Source: HGM04593 sp045533955 (lineage in GTDB: Bacteria > Bacteroidota > Bacteroidia > Bacteroidales > Bacteroidaceae). Taken from it: a stretch of DNA of 64,000 nucleotides. The DNA lies in NCBI GenBank assembly GCA_045533955.1, contig JAZSIU010000017.1:1-64000 (forward strand), read 5' to 3'. This document shows, piece after piece, positions 1 through 7,796 of this stretch (within the stretch, counting starts at the first letter, position 1; every line of letters starts with the position of its first letter). Below the pieces are notes generated by a model. That model was not told where the DNA came from, did not search any database, and worked only from the letters and a program-made list of their open reading frames with translations. A program made the position numbers and the translations under genes.

Positions 1-42
1 TAAAAAAGTAATATTATAGAAAAACAAAATACAAAAAGGACT

Positions 43-1983
43 ATGCAACATTTGTCAGAAGGGACGCTTCTTCAGGGTGGAAAATATAAGATAGAGAAAG
101 TGCTGGGACAGGGAGGTTTCGGAATAACCTACCTTGCCACGCAGGTGCTCTTGGGGCGAAAAGTGTGTGTTAAGGAGTTTTTCTTCAAGCAATTTTGCGA
201 GCGCGACGAGGCCACCAGCCACGTAACGCTGGGCACAAAGAGCAACCGCGAGATTGTTGATAGGTTTATGGAAAAATTCCTTAAAGAGGCGCGCACAATT
301 TCGCAGCTCAACCATAATAATATCATTAGAATACACGATATTTTCAACGAGAATAGCACGGCCTATTATGTGATGGAGTATCACAGCGGCGGCTCTTTGG
401 CCGACCTTGTGCGTGGCGAAAAACCCCTCCTCGAGGCCGACGCGGTAAGATATATCACACAAATAGCCGATGCGGTGGGCTATATTCACAAAAGAAAAAT
501 CAACCATCTTGACATTAAGCCGGGGAATATTTTGCTCGACGACGGGGGCGCGGGCGTGCTCATTGACTTTGGCCTCAGTAAGCAATATGACGAACACGGC
601 GACCAGACGAGCAGCACTCCCGTTGGCATCAGCCACGGTTACGCGCCGATGGAACAATATAACCCCGGTGGGGTGAGCACATTTACCCCGCAGAGCGATA
701 TTTACGCTCTTGGTGCTACGCTCTACAAGCTGGTAACGGGCACAACACCGCCCAAAGCAAGCGAGGTTCTTAACGAGGGGCTGCCCGCGCTGCCTCAGAG
801 CCTGTCGGTGGGTGTGCGCAAGGCCATTGAGCTGGCTATGCAACCGCGCAAAATAGACCGCCCCGCCACGGCCGAGGAGTTTATTGCCTTGCTCGATGGT
901 GGGGGCGCCGAAAATGAGGAGACGATGGTTAATGCGTTGCACGAGGAGACGTTTATAGACGTACAGCCCAAGGTAACGGTTGTATCCGAGCCGGCGAAAA
1001 AAACTCCCGAACAGCCCGCCGAGCCTAAAAAGGCTTCTAAAAAAGCTGCCGAGCAACCTAAAAAGGCTGAAAAGCCGAAAGAAAATCCCGCAGCGCCCGC
1101 CGAAAAGCCCGCGAAAAAAGGCGGCGTGTGGAAATGGGTTGCAGCCGCTGCGGTTCTTCTGCTGTTGGCAGTAGGTGGCATAAATTGGTGGGGCAATTAT
1201 AAGGCCGAGCAGGCCGCAGAAGCCGAGCAGCAGCGTTTGGCTGCAATAGAGCAGGCGCGCAAAGATTCAATAGCAAAAGCCCGTGCCGCCGCAGAAGCCG
1301 AGCAGCAGCGTTTGGCTGCAATAGAGCGGGCCCGCCAAGATTCAATTGCAAAAGCCCGTGCCGCCGAAAAAGCCGAGCAGCAGCGCTTGGCAGCAATAGA
1401 GCAGTCGCGCAAAGATTCAATAGCAAAAGTGCGTGCCGAGCAGGCCGAGCAGCAGCGCTTGGCAGCAATAGAGCAGGCGCGTAAAGATTCAATAGCAAAA
1501 GTGCGTGCCGCCGAAAAAGAGGCTGCAAAAGTTGCGCAAGCACAGCACGCAAAAGAGCAGGCAAAAAAACAAAAGAAATATGATTATAAGGATAACCACT
1601 ACTATGAGGGCCTTGCCGCAGTTAGATTAAACGGAAAATGGGGCTTTATTGACAAGAGTGGTAACGAGGTTATTCCAATAAAGTATGATGAGGCTTTTAT
1701 TTTCATCGAGGGCCTTGCCTTAGTTAGTTTAAACCATAAACGTGGCTTTATTGACAAGAATGGTAATGAGGTTATTCCATTAAAGTATGATTTTGCGTGG
1801 TCTTTCTCCGATGGCCTTGCCTGTGTTTATTTAAACGGTAAATATGGCTTTATTGACAAGAGCGGCAATGTTGTTATTCCAATAAAGTATGATGATGCTA
1901 GGAATTTCTCCAATGGCCGTGCAAAAGTTAAATTAAACGGCAAGAAGTTTTATATCGACAAAAAAGGTAACAGAATAGATTGA
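43..1983 (+). CDS. Membrane serine/threonine protein kinase with WG repeats
   Basis: Hanks-type kinase of 646 aa. Seen: glycine loop GQGGFG (residues 22-27), ATP-binding K44, catalytic loop HLDIKPGN with D157, and DFG at D175, so it should be active. A Lys/Pro/Glu-rich linker (about 310-360) leads to one transmembrane helix (about 362-383). Next come four near-identical ~26-residue coiled-coil repeats (core EQQRLAAIEQARKDSIAK, DNA 1204-1515). The C-terminus (about 520-646) holds three full WG repeats (pattern GxWGFIDKxGNxVIPxKYD) and a final degenerate one. Inferred topology: kinase in the cytoplasm, coiled coil and WG repeats in the periplasm, which would make it a sensor kinase. Its ligand and targets cannot be read from the sequence. 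It stands alone, with no phosphatase beside it. Start at the first ATG, before the conserved kinase fold. Family confidence high, role unknown. Confidence 0.93.
   Translation: MQHLSEGTLLQGGKYKIEKVLGQGGFGITYLATQVLLGRKVCVKEFFFKQFCERDEATSHVTLGTKSNREIVDRFMEKFLKEARTISQLNHNNIIRIHDIFNENSTAYYVMEYHSGGSLADLVRGEKPLLEADAVRYITQIADAVGYIHKRKINHLDIKPGNILLDDGGAGVLIDFGLSKQYDEHGDQTSSTPVGISHGYAPMEQYNPGGVSTFTPQSDIYALGATLYKLVTGTTPPKASEVLNEGLPALPQSLSVGVRKAIELAMQPRKIDRPATAEEFIALLDGGGAENEETMVNALHEETFIDVQPKVTVVSEPAKKTPEQPAEPKKASKKAAEQPKKAEKPKENPAAPAEKPAKKGGVWKWVAAAAVLLLLAVGGINWWGNYKAEQAAEAEQQRLAAIEQARKDSIAKARAAAEAEQQRLAAIERARQDSIAKARAAEKAEQQRLAAIEQSRKDSIAKVRAEQAEQQRLAAIEQARKDSIAKVRAAEKEAAKVAQAQHAKEQAKKQKKYDYKDNHYYEGLAAVRLNGKWGFIDKSGNEVIPIKYDEAFIFIEGLALVSLNHKRGFIDKNGNEVIPLKYDFAWSFSDGLACVYLNGKYGFIDKSGNVVIPIKYDDARNFSNGRAKVKLNGKKFYIDKKGNRID
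1204..1515 (+). repeat. In-gene tandem repeat coding for coiled-coil units
   Basis: Four consecutive units of roughly 75-78 bp inside the kinase gene, each coding for a heptad-like segment rich in Ala, Glu, Arg and Lys. The units are very similar at DNA level (shared core cagcagcgyttggcagcaat), so copy number could change by slippage or recombination and alter the length of the stalk between membrane and WG repeats. Confidence 0.85.
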
Positions 1984-2217
1984 CAAAAGTGCTGCGGTGC
2001 ACCAATATTGGGGCCTTTAGTGGGTAGCGCGGCGGTGCACAATGGGTGCCTTTAAGCTGTTTTGCGCAAAAAATGCAGCCAAAATGTAATATTTTGCTGT
2101 TTTAAGAGTGTGGAACAGAATTTTATTTGTATCTTTGTGCGCAAATTCGGAAAATACCAAGGTTTTATACTGCTTTAGACAGACTTATTATAAATTAAAG
2201 TGTTGATATTAGGAGCG
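1984..2217. promoter_or_regulatory. Intergenic region with promoter of the DUF177-rpmF group
   Basis: The 234-bp gap holds a TATCTTTG at 2130-2137 that fits the Bacteroidota -7 consensus TAnnTTTG and lies about 80 bp before the DUF177 gene. I see no clear -33 TTTG at 19-21 bp upstream, so the -33 part is weak. No convincing terminator for the kinase gene is visible in the first half of the gap. Confidence 0.5.
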
Positions 2218-2763
2218 ATGGGACGTTTTGATAAGTACAGAGTGGAGCTTAAGGGTTTAAAAACCGATACTCTGAAAATGGAATTTGACCTTGATAATGG
2301 CTTTTTTGCCGATATTGAGGGCGAGGAGTTTCAGCGAGGAACGGTAAAAGCGAGTGTGGTGTTGCACAAGAAACGCGACATTTTCGATTTTACCTTTGTC
2401 ATTGAGGGAACAGTGATTGTGCCCTGCGACAGATGCCTCGACGACCTTGAGGTTGAGGTTGCAACCGAGGAGACGCTGCGCGTGCGCTTGGGCGATAGCT
2501 TCGCCGACGACGGCGACGTGGTTGTGGTGCCCGAGGCCGATGGCGAGATAAATATAGCGTGGTATTTGTACGAGTTTATTGTGCTTGCCCTCCCGATGAA
2601 GCGTGTACACGCTCCGGGAAAGTGCAACCACGAGATGACAGGAAAATTAAAAAAACACGGGGCGGTAATTGCCGACGAAGAGCCATCATCCGACGGCGAC
2701 GAGGCAGACGAACCAATAGACCCCCGTTGGGAAAGTTTGAAGAATATACAAATAGATAATTAA
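2218..2763 (+). CDS. YceD/DUF177 family protein
   Basis: About 181 aa, acidic, member of the DUF177 (YceD) family, which nearly always sits directly before rpmF and is linked in other bacteria to 23S rRNA or 50S assembly. Seen: N-terminus MGRFDKYRVELKGLK, typical of Bacteroidales homologues, and the conserved CDRCL segment in the middle; the C-terminal part is Asp/Glu-rich. An in-frame GTG at 2200 would add six residues; I prefer the ATG at 2218 because it matches the usual family N-terminus and is preceded by taggagcg, a rare SD-like stretch. rpmF follows after 12 bp, so the two are probably co-transcribed. The exact molecular role is not established by the sequence. Confidence 0.9.
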   Translation: MGRFDKYRVELKGLKTDTLKMEFDLDNGFFADIEGEEFQRGTVKASVVLHKKRDIFDFTFVIEGTVIVPCDRCLDDLEVEVATEETLRVRLGDSFADDGDVVVVPEADGEINIAWYLYEFIVLALPMKRVHAPGKCNHEMTGKLKKHGAVIADEEPSSDGDEADEPIDPRWESLKNIQIDN

Positions 2764-2775
2764 AAATTTAGAAAA

Positions 2776-2961
2776 ATGGCACATCCTAAAAGAAGACAGT
2801 CAAAGACAAGAACTGCCAAGAGAAGAACTCACGATAAGGCAGTAGCTCCTACATTGGCAATTTGCCCCAACTGCGGCGAGTGGCACGTATATCACACCGT
2901 ATGTGGTGCGTGTGGTTATTACAGAGGCAAGCTCGCTATCGAGAAAGAGGCAGCAGTCTGA
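2776..2961 (+). CDS. rpmF: 50S ribosomal protein L32
   Basis: 61-aa zinc-ribbon ribosomal protein of the large subunit. Seen: N-terminus MAHPKRRQSKTRTAKRR, the hallmark of bacterial L32, and two Cys pairs (CPNC and CGAC) that would bind zinc, so this is the zinc-containing C+ form. It follows the DUF177 gene at 12 bp, the usual pairing. A strong hairpin terminator lies before the next gene (era). In Bacteroides, to my knowledge, fabH normally follows rpmF and precedes era; it is absent here. Confidence 0.98.
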   Translation: MAHPKRRQSKTRTAKRRTHDKAVAPTLAICPNCGEWHVYHTVCGACGYYRGKLAIEKEAAV

Positions 2962-3018
2962 AATAACACAGAGTAGGGGAGGCTGCGTCAATGGCGACAG
3001 CCGGTAAATTACGTAACA

Positions 3019-3053
3019 AAGGACGCACCGGCCCATAGTGGTTGTGCGTCCTT
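3019..3053 (+). terminator. Rho-independent-type terminator after rpmF
   Basis: Perfect 10-bp inverted repeat AAGGACGCAC / GTGCGTCCTT with a 15-nt loop, followed by a T-rich stretch. It lies between rpmF and era and would separate the DUF177-rpmF unit from era-der, or act as an attenuator. Confidence 0.75.
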
Positions 3054-3075
3054 ATTTATTAAAAAAGAACAATTT

Positions 3076-3960
3076 ATGCACAAGGCAGGCTTTGTAAATA
3101 TAGTGGGTAACCCAAATGTGGGAAAATCGACACTGATGAATCTGTTGGTGGGCGAACGAATATCAATTGCCACATTCAAGGCGCAGACAACGCGCCACCG
3201 TATTATGGGAATATTGAACACCGACGAGGCACAGATTGTATTCTCGGACACTCCCGGAGTGCTGAAGCCCAACTATAAACTGCAAGAGGCAATGCTGCGC
3301 TTCTCGCGCTCGGCACTCAGGGACGCCGACGTACTGCTTTACGTTACAGATATGGTGGAGAGCCCCGAGAAGAACAGCGATTTTATCGACGAGGTGCGCA
3401 AACTGGACGTCCCCATTCTTGTGCTCATAAACAAGATTGACCTGAGCAATCAGGCCGAGCTGATAAAAAAGGTGGAACAGTGGCACGAGATTATCCCCGA
3501 GGCCGAGATTCTGCCAATATCGGCGTTGGCAAAATTCAACGTCGATGCGGTGATGCGTCGCATAATGGAGCTTCTGCCCGAGTCGCCTCCCTATTTCGAG
3601 AAGGATGCACTCACCGACAAGCCTGCGCGTTTCTTCGTAACCGAGATTATACGCGAGAAAATTCTTCTGCACTACGACAAGGAGATTCCTTACGTGTGCG
3701 AGGCGGCAGTGGAGCATTTCAAAGAGAAGGACGGCAGCATATACATCAAGGCGCTGATATTCGTCGAGCGCGACTCGCAAAAGGGAATAATCATCGGGCA
3801 CGAGGGAGCGGCTCTGAAGCGTGTGGCCACAGATGCCCGCCGCGAGCTTGAGAAATTCTTCGGAAAGAGGATATTCCTTGAGATATACGTAAAGGTCGAT
3901 AAAGATTGGCGCAACAGCGACAAGCAGCTGCGCCGATTCGGATACGACCAAAAAGATTGA
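3076..3960 (+). CDS. era: GTPase Era
   Basis: 294-aa GTPase for maturation of 16S rRNA and 30S assembly. Seen: G1 motif GNPNVGKST near the N-terminus, G3 DTPG, G4 NKID, then a C-terminal KH domain that includes RDSQKGIIIGHEGAALKR, the RNA-binding loop of Era. The length matches the family. Followed after 29 bp by der, another ribosome-assembly GTPase, so a two-gene unit is likely. Start at the ATG directly before MHKAGFVNIVG, as in homologues. Confidence 0.98.
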   Translation: MHKAGFVNIVGNPNVGKSTLMNLLVGERISIATFKAQTTRHRIMGILNTDEAQIVFSDTPGVLKPNYKLQEAMLRFSRSALRDADVLLYVTDMVESPEKNSDFIDEVRKLDVPILVLINKIDLSNQAELIKKVEQWHEIIPEAEILPISALAKFNVDAVMRRIMELLPESPPYFEKDALTDKPARFFVTEIIREKILLHYDKEIPYVCEAAVEHFKEKDGSIYIKALIFVERDSQKGIIIGHEGAALKRVATDARRELEKFFGKRIFLEIYVKVDKDWRNSDKQLRRFGYDQKD

Positions 3961-3989
3961 TAAGAAAAAAGAACCACTTTTGTGTAACG

Positions 3990-5303
3990 ATGGGAAATTT
4001 AGTAGCAATAGTTGGTCGGCCCAACGTGGGAAAATCGACCCTTTTCAACCGCCTCACCGAGACGCGTCAGGCGATAATTTCAGACGAGGCGGGCACCACC
4101 CGCGACCGTCAGTATGGACGCTGCCAATGGTGCGGTAAGGAATTTTCACTTGTCGATACGGGTGGATGGGTGGTAAACTCGGACGATGTATTCGAGGAGG
4201 CCATACGCGAGCAGGTAACGCTGGCGATGGACGAGGCCGACGTTATTCTGTTTGTTGTTGATACGATGAACGGACTGACCGACCTTGACGATGAGATGGC
4301 CTCGATGCTGCGCCGCTCGAAAAAGCCTGTGCTTGTGGTGGCCAACAAGGTTGACACATACGAGATGCAGTATAACGCCGCCGAGTTTTACTCTTTGGGT
4401 CTGGGCGATATGTATTGTATATCGGCGGCCAACGGCAGCGGCACGGGCGACCTTCTGGACGTGATTGTGTCGAAATTTACAAAGGATGCCGAGGAGGCAC
4501 CCGAGGACGATATTCCCCGCTTTGCGGTTGTGGGACGTCCCAATGCCGGAAAAAGCTCCATTATTAACGTATTTTTGGGCGAGGAACGTAATATCGTAAC
4601 AAATATCGCGGGAACGACGCGCGACTCCATACTGACACGTTACACAAAATTCGGATTCGACTTTTATCTTGTCGATACGGCCGGAATACGCAAAAAGAGC
4701 AAGGTGAGCGAGGATATTGAGTATTACTCGGTGTTGCGCTCGATACGCGCAATTGAGAACAGCGACGTGTGCATACTGATGATTGATGCCACGCGCGGCA
4801 TTGAGTCGCAAGACCTTAACATCTTCTCAATTGTTCAGCGCAACCAAAAGGGCCTTGTTGTGGTGGTGAATAAGTGGGACCTTGTCGAGGATAAGAGCGA
4901 AAAGGTGATGAAATTCTTCGAGAATGCCATCCGCGAGCGTGTGGCTCCCTTTGTCGATTTTCCCATTATCTTTACCTCGGCGGTAACAAAGCAGCGTGTG
5001 TTCAAGGTACTCGAGATGGCCAAAGAGGTTTATCTTAACTCAAAGACAAAAATCTTGACCGCAAAATTCAATGAGGAGATGCTGCCGCTCATCGAGGCCT
5101 ATCCGCCCCCTTCGATTAAGGGTAAATATATAAAGATAAAATACTGTATGCAGTTGCCCGAGAAGCGAGTGCCGACGTTCCTTTTCTTTGCCAATCTGCC
5201 GCAGTATGTGCGTGAGCCTTACAAGCGCTTCCTTGAGAATAAAATCCGCGAGAAATGGAACTTCTCGGGAATTCCAATAAATATTTTCATTCGTCAGAAG
5301 TAG
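3990..5303 (+). CDS. der: GTPase Der (EngA)
   Basis: 437-aa double GTPase needed for 50S assembly. Seen: two G domains, each with its own P-loop (GRPNVGKST and GRPNAGKSS), DTGG and DTAG switch motifs, NKVD and NKWD G4 motifs, then the C-terminal KH-like domain. The frame is open upstream to 3906, but that part overlaps the end of era and the conserved start is MGNLVAIVGRPN at 3990. Odd feature: the last codons (NIFIRQK-stop) form the beginning of a 61-bp unit that is repeated three more times directly after the gene. The stop codon TAG lies inside a hairpin stem of that repeat. Confidence 0.98.
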   Translation: MGNLVAIVGRPNVGKSTLFNRLTETRQAIISDEAGTTRDRQYGRCQWCGKEFSLVDTGGWVVNSDDVFEEAIREQVTLAMDEADVILFVVDTMNGLTDLDDEMASMLRRSKKPVLVVANKVDTYEMQYNAAEFYSLGLGDMYCISAANGSGTGDLLDVIVSKFTKDAEEAPEDDIPRFAVVGRPNAGKSSIINVFLGEERNIVTNIAGTTRDSILTRYTKFGFDFYLVDTAGIRKKSKVSEDIEYYSVLRSIRAIENSDVCILMIDATRGIESQDLNIFSIVQRNQKGLVVVVNKWDLVEDKSEKVMKFFENAIRERVAPFVDFPIIFTSAVTKQRVFKVLEMAKEVYLNSKTKILTAKFNEEMLPLIEAYPPPSIKGKYIKIKYCMQLPEKRVPTFLFFANLPQYVREPYKRFLENKIREKWNFSGIPINIFIRQK

Positions 5304-5531
5304 GCGTAGCGTCAGCGCAGCCAACTTCTGCCCCGGCCTAAATATTTTCATTCGTCAGAAGTAGGCGTAGCTTTAGCGCAGCCAACTTCCGCCCCGCCCT
5401 AAATATTTTCATTCGTCAGAAGTAGGCGGAGCTTTAGCGCAGCCAACTTCTGCCCCGACCTAAATATTTTCATTCGTCAGAAGTAGGCGGAGCTTTAGCG
5501 CAGCCAACTTCTGCCCCGACCTAAATATTTA
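5278..5531 (+). repeat. 61-bp tandem repeat, 4 copies, starting inside the 3' end of der
   Basis: Units start at 5278, 5339, 5400 and 5461, with a partial fifth at 5522 (taaatattt only). Each begins with a copy of the last codons of der plus its stop, then a hairpin: AGAAGTAGGC pairs with GCCAACTTCT with one mismatch. Copies 3 and 4 are identical; copies 1 and 2 differ from them at a few positions, mostly in the loop. The unit length is not a multiple of three. The pattern indicates recent tandem duplication of the gene end together with its terminator-like hairpin. It is not a CRISPR array: units are contiguous with no spacers. Confidence 0.93.
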
Positions 5532-5554
5532 GTAGGCCGGTGTGAACTTTAAAA

Positions 5555-5588
5555 GAGACTGAGCCAAAATTACTTTTGACCCAGCCTC
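5555..5588 (-). terminator. Hairpin, likely minus-strand terminator, built from two TIR-like arms
   Basis: Left arm gagactgagccaaaa and right arm ttttgacccagcctc around a 4-nt loop. On the plus strand three positions mismatch as A-C or C-A; on the minus-strand RNA these become G-U or U-G wobbles, so the minus transcript pairs along all 15 positions and is followed by UUUU. It would stop transcription arriving from mlaEF or the repeat patch. The arm sequence resembles inverted-repeat ends of transposable elements (see 5983-6097). Confidence 0.6.
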
Positions 5589-5646
5589 TAATAACGCATC
5601 TTGTAATTAAGCAAGCATAAAAAACAACGCTCCTCTTTTTTGTGAT

Positions 5647-5748
5647 AAAGAGGAGCTCCCGCGAGGGTGAGGAGTTAAAATAACCGCAAATAACATTCTT
5701 TTTAATGCTGCATCGAACTCCTCAGACGCTGCGCGCCGATTCCTCTTT
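5647..5748. repeat. Palindromic repeat element, copy A
   Basis: About 102 bp with nested inverted repeats: outer AAAGAGGAGC against TCCTCTTT, inner TGAGGAGTT against AACTCCTCA. It sits in a larger ~175-bp direct repeat (5619-5793) that also holds the hairpin GCTCCTCTTT / AAAGAGGAGC at 5629-5656. In this copy the left hairpin is perfect and the right one imperfect. No gene is credible here: a 62-codon antisense reading exists only because of the repeat. Probably a small non-autonomous dispersed element; the family is unknown to me. Confidence 0.7.
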
Positions 5749-5821
5749 GTCGAAAGAGGAGCGGTAATAATGCTTTTAGCAATTAACACACACAAAAAAC
5801 AACGCTCCTCCTTTTTGTAAT

Positions 5822-5923
5822 AAAGAGGAGCTCCCGCGAGGGTGAGGAGTTAAAATAACCGCAAATAACATTCTTTTTAATGCTGCATCGAACTCCTCAG
5901 ACGCTACGCGCCAGCTCCTCTTT
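5822..5923. repeat. Palindromic repeat element, copy B
   Basis: Second copy of the element at 5647-5748, offset by 175 bp and nearly identical over its length. Here the outer arms are complete: AAAGAGGAGC at 5822-5831 against GCTCCTCTTT at 5914-5923, and the following hairpin GCTCCTCTTT-GTCG-AAAGAGGAGC is perfect, whereas the hairpin to the left has a mismatch. Both copies are preceded by aaaaaacaacg; a third such stretch follows copy B at 5971, where the next element begins. Confidence 0.7.
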
Positions 5924-5982
5924 GTCGAAAGAGGAGCGGTAATAATGTTCATTGTAATTTAAGCAAGCACAAAAAACAACGA

Positions 5983-6097
5983 GGCTGACCCAAAAGTCGA
6001 AAATTTACAAATTTGAGGTTGATTTATTCGGATACCTATCGGAGATAGTTTTCAAATATTCAATTCTCGCGAAGTAAAAAATACTTTTGGGTCAGGC
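5983..6097. mobile_element. 115-bp element with 15-bp terminal inverted repeats (MITE-like)
   Basis: Ends ggctgacccaaaagt (5983-5997) and acttttgggtcaggc (6083-6097) are inverted copies with one mismatch. The interior is AT-rich and codes for nothing. The ends resemble IS termini of the type GAGGCTG..CAAAAGT, so this may be a miniature relic of an insertion sequence; no target-site duplication is obvious. As an RNA hairpin it would also lie directly behind mlaF on the minus strand. Confidence 0.5.
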
Positions 6098-6124
6098 GCT
6101 TTTAAGGTTGTCGGCACTAAAGGG

Positions 6125-6883
6125 TTACTTCCCGCCCCTCTCCTTTACCTTGCGCAGAAGGTCGGACGAGAAGAGAAAATCGTTCAGCAGCTTACTGCTC
6201 GAGTCTAAGATATTGTCCTTGTTGCCCTCCCACTCGAGCTTGCCGTCGGCCAAAAAAACAATGTGGTCGCCAATGCCCATCACAGAATTCATATCGTGGG
6301 TGTTGACAATGGTGGTGATATTGTACTCGGTGGTAATGTCGTGGATGAGCTCGTCGATAATGAGCGACGTTTGCGGGTCGAGGCCCGAATTGGGCTCGTC
6401 GCAGAAGAGGTATTTTGGCTCGAGGGCGATGGCTCGGGCAATGGCAGCACGCTTCTGCATACCGCCCGAGAGTTCCTCGGGGCTTTTCTCCTGCGCATCG
6501 AGCAAATTCACTCGCTCGAGGCAGAAACGGGCACGTTGCAGTTTCTCGTCGTAGCTTTTTGTCGAGAACATCTCAAGGGGGAACATTACATTCTCGAGCA
6601 CGCTCATCGAGTCGAACAGGGCGGCATTCTGAAACAACATTCCCATCTCGCGGCGCAGCATCAGACGCTCGCGCTTGCCGAATGTGAGCACGTTGCGCCC
6701 GTCGTACAGCACTTTTCCTTTGTCGGGGGCCAACAGTCCGACGATGCACTTTAGAAGCACGGTCTTTCCGGCGCCGCTCTTGCCTATGATAAGATTGGTC
6801 TTGCCATTCTCGAAGGTGGCGCTTATGTTGTTGAGCACATTCTGTCCTGTGAAGCTCTTTTCTATATTTTGTAGCTCTATCAT
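6125..6883 (-). CDS. mlaF: MlaF-type ABC transporter ATP-binding protein
   Basis: 252-aa ATPase of a lipid-transport (Mla/MCE) ABC system. Seen: Walker A GKSGAGKT, signature LSGGMQKR (the Met is typical of the MlaF group), Walker B YLFCDEPNSGLDP, H-loop NTHDM. The frame is open further upstream, but the start is the ATG at 6883 (MIELQNIEKSFTG), which overlaps the stop of mlaE by 4 bp (ATGA). The two are thus translationally coupled. An MlaD-type MCE protein is not next to them. Function inferred: phospholipid traffic between outer and inner membrane. Confidence 0.93.
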   Translation of the reverse strand: MIELQNIEKSFTGQNVLNNISATFENGKTNLIIGKSGAGKTVLLKCIVGLLAPDKGKVLYDGRNVLTFGKRERLMLRREMGMLFQNAALFDSMSVLENVMFPLEMFSTKSYDEKLQRARFCLERVNLLDAQEKSPEELSGGMQKRAAIARAIALEPKYLFCDEPNSGLDPQTSLIIDELIHDITTEYNITTIVNTHDMNSVMGIGDHIVFLADGKLEWEGNKDNILDSSSKLLNDFLFSSDLLRKVKERGGK

Positions 6884-7629
6884 TGCATAAGAAGCTGGGT
6901 TAATACTATATCGGCAAACAAAATGAGCACGCTGCAACTGACAACCGAGTCGGTGCTTGCCTTGCCCACCTCGATTGAACCGCCCTCGACGCAGTACCCG
7001 TAGTACGATGCCACCGATGCTATTATGTAGGCAAAAAAGAGTGATTTTATGATGCTGCACCATATATACCACTGCGAAAATTCGTACTGAAGGCCTGTGG
7101 TAAGGTCATCGGGCGTCATAATGCCGGTGAACATCCCAATTGCGTAGGCTCCGGCAATTCCTGCGCCGATGCTGAAGATTACAAGCACGGGAATCATTGC
7201 GATGAGGGCTGTTATCTTGGGGAATATTAGAAAATTGGCCGAGTTTACACCCATAATCTCCATTGCGTCAATCTGTTGCGTTACGCGCATTGTGCCAATC
7301 TCAGAGGTGATATTGGAGCCTACCTTGCCCGAGAGGATAAGGCACATTATGGACGACGAAAATTCAAGGATGAGAATCTCGCGCGTGGCGTATCCGACAA
7401 CAAATTTTGGCATCCACGCGCTCTCGATATTCAGCTTCATCTGAATGCATATAACGGCGCCGATGAAAAAAGATATTAGCAGCACGATGGGGATTGAATT
7501 AACTCCCAACTGATAAATCTCGCGCAGAAACTGACGGAAAAACATCTTCATACTCTCGGGGCGGGCAAAGACCTTGCGCATAAGTATCAGATATTTCCCA
7601 AAAGTGCTTATAGAATCGACAATAATCAT
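6880..7629 (-). CDS. mlaE: MlaE-type ABC transporter permease
   Basis: 249-aa inner-membrane permease of the MlaE family (Pfam MlaE/DUF140). Seen: an amphipathic N-terminal segment, then several hydrophobic helices, with SFFIGAVICIQMKLNIES and the conserved stretch VGSNITSEIGTMRVTQQIDAMEIMGV typical of the family. An in-frame upstream ATG at 7653 is possible, but MIIVDSISTFGKYLILM at 7629 fits the family start. Operon with mlaF (4-bp overlap). Divergent from lptB, with about 165 bp between the starts. Confidence 0.93.
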   Translation of the reverse strand: MIIVDSISTFGKYLILMRKVFARPESMKMFFRQFLREIYQLGVNSIPIVLLISFFIGAVICIQMKLNIESAWMPKFVVGYATREILILEFSSSIMCLILSGKVGSNITSEIGTMRVTQQIDAMEIMGVNSANFLIFPKITALIAMIPVLVIFSIGAGIAGAYAIGMFTGIMTPDDLTTGLQYEFSQWYIWCSIIKSLFFAYIIASVASYYGYCVEGGSIEVGKASTDSVVSCSVLILFADIVLTQLLMQ

Positions 7630-7796
7630 CTTCGTTGAACAATATTTGTGCAAAGGTACTCTTTTATTGCATAAATAAATGTTAATATTTACGATACTTT
7701 TATCTTTTCAATGACAAAATGTACCTTGGCGAGCCGAAATTGTTGCTAATAAAGCAAAATTGCATTATCTTCGCCCTGAATAATTCTATTGCGAAG

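Noticed and set aside
55..1056. Long open frame (333 codons) on the minus strand across the kinase gene
   Set aside because: Shadow of the kinase frame, whose kinase motifs are complete; the antisense reading has no recognisable domain.
1058..1564. 168-codon repetitive ORF on the minus strand
   Set aside because: Antisense of the coiled-coil repeats; repetitive only because the kinase repeats are.
5278..5531. CRISPR array
   Set aside because: Units are contiguous with no unique spacers, and begin inside the der coding sequence.
5607..5795. 62-codon ORF on the minus strand
   Set aside because: Lies wholly in the palindromic repeat; open only by chance of the repeat sequence.
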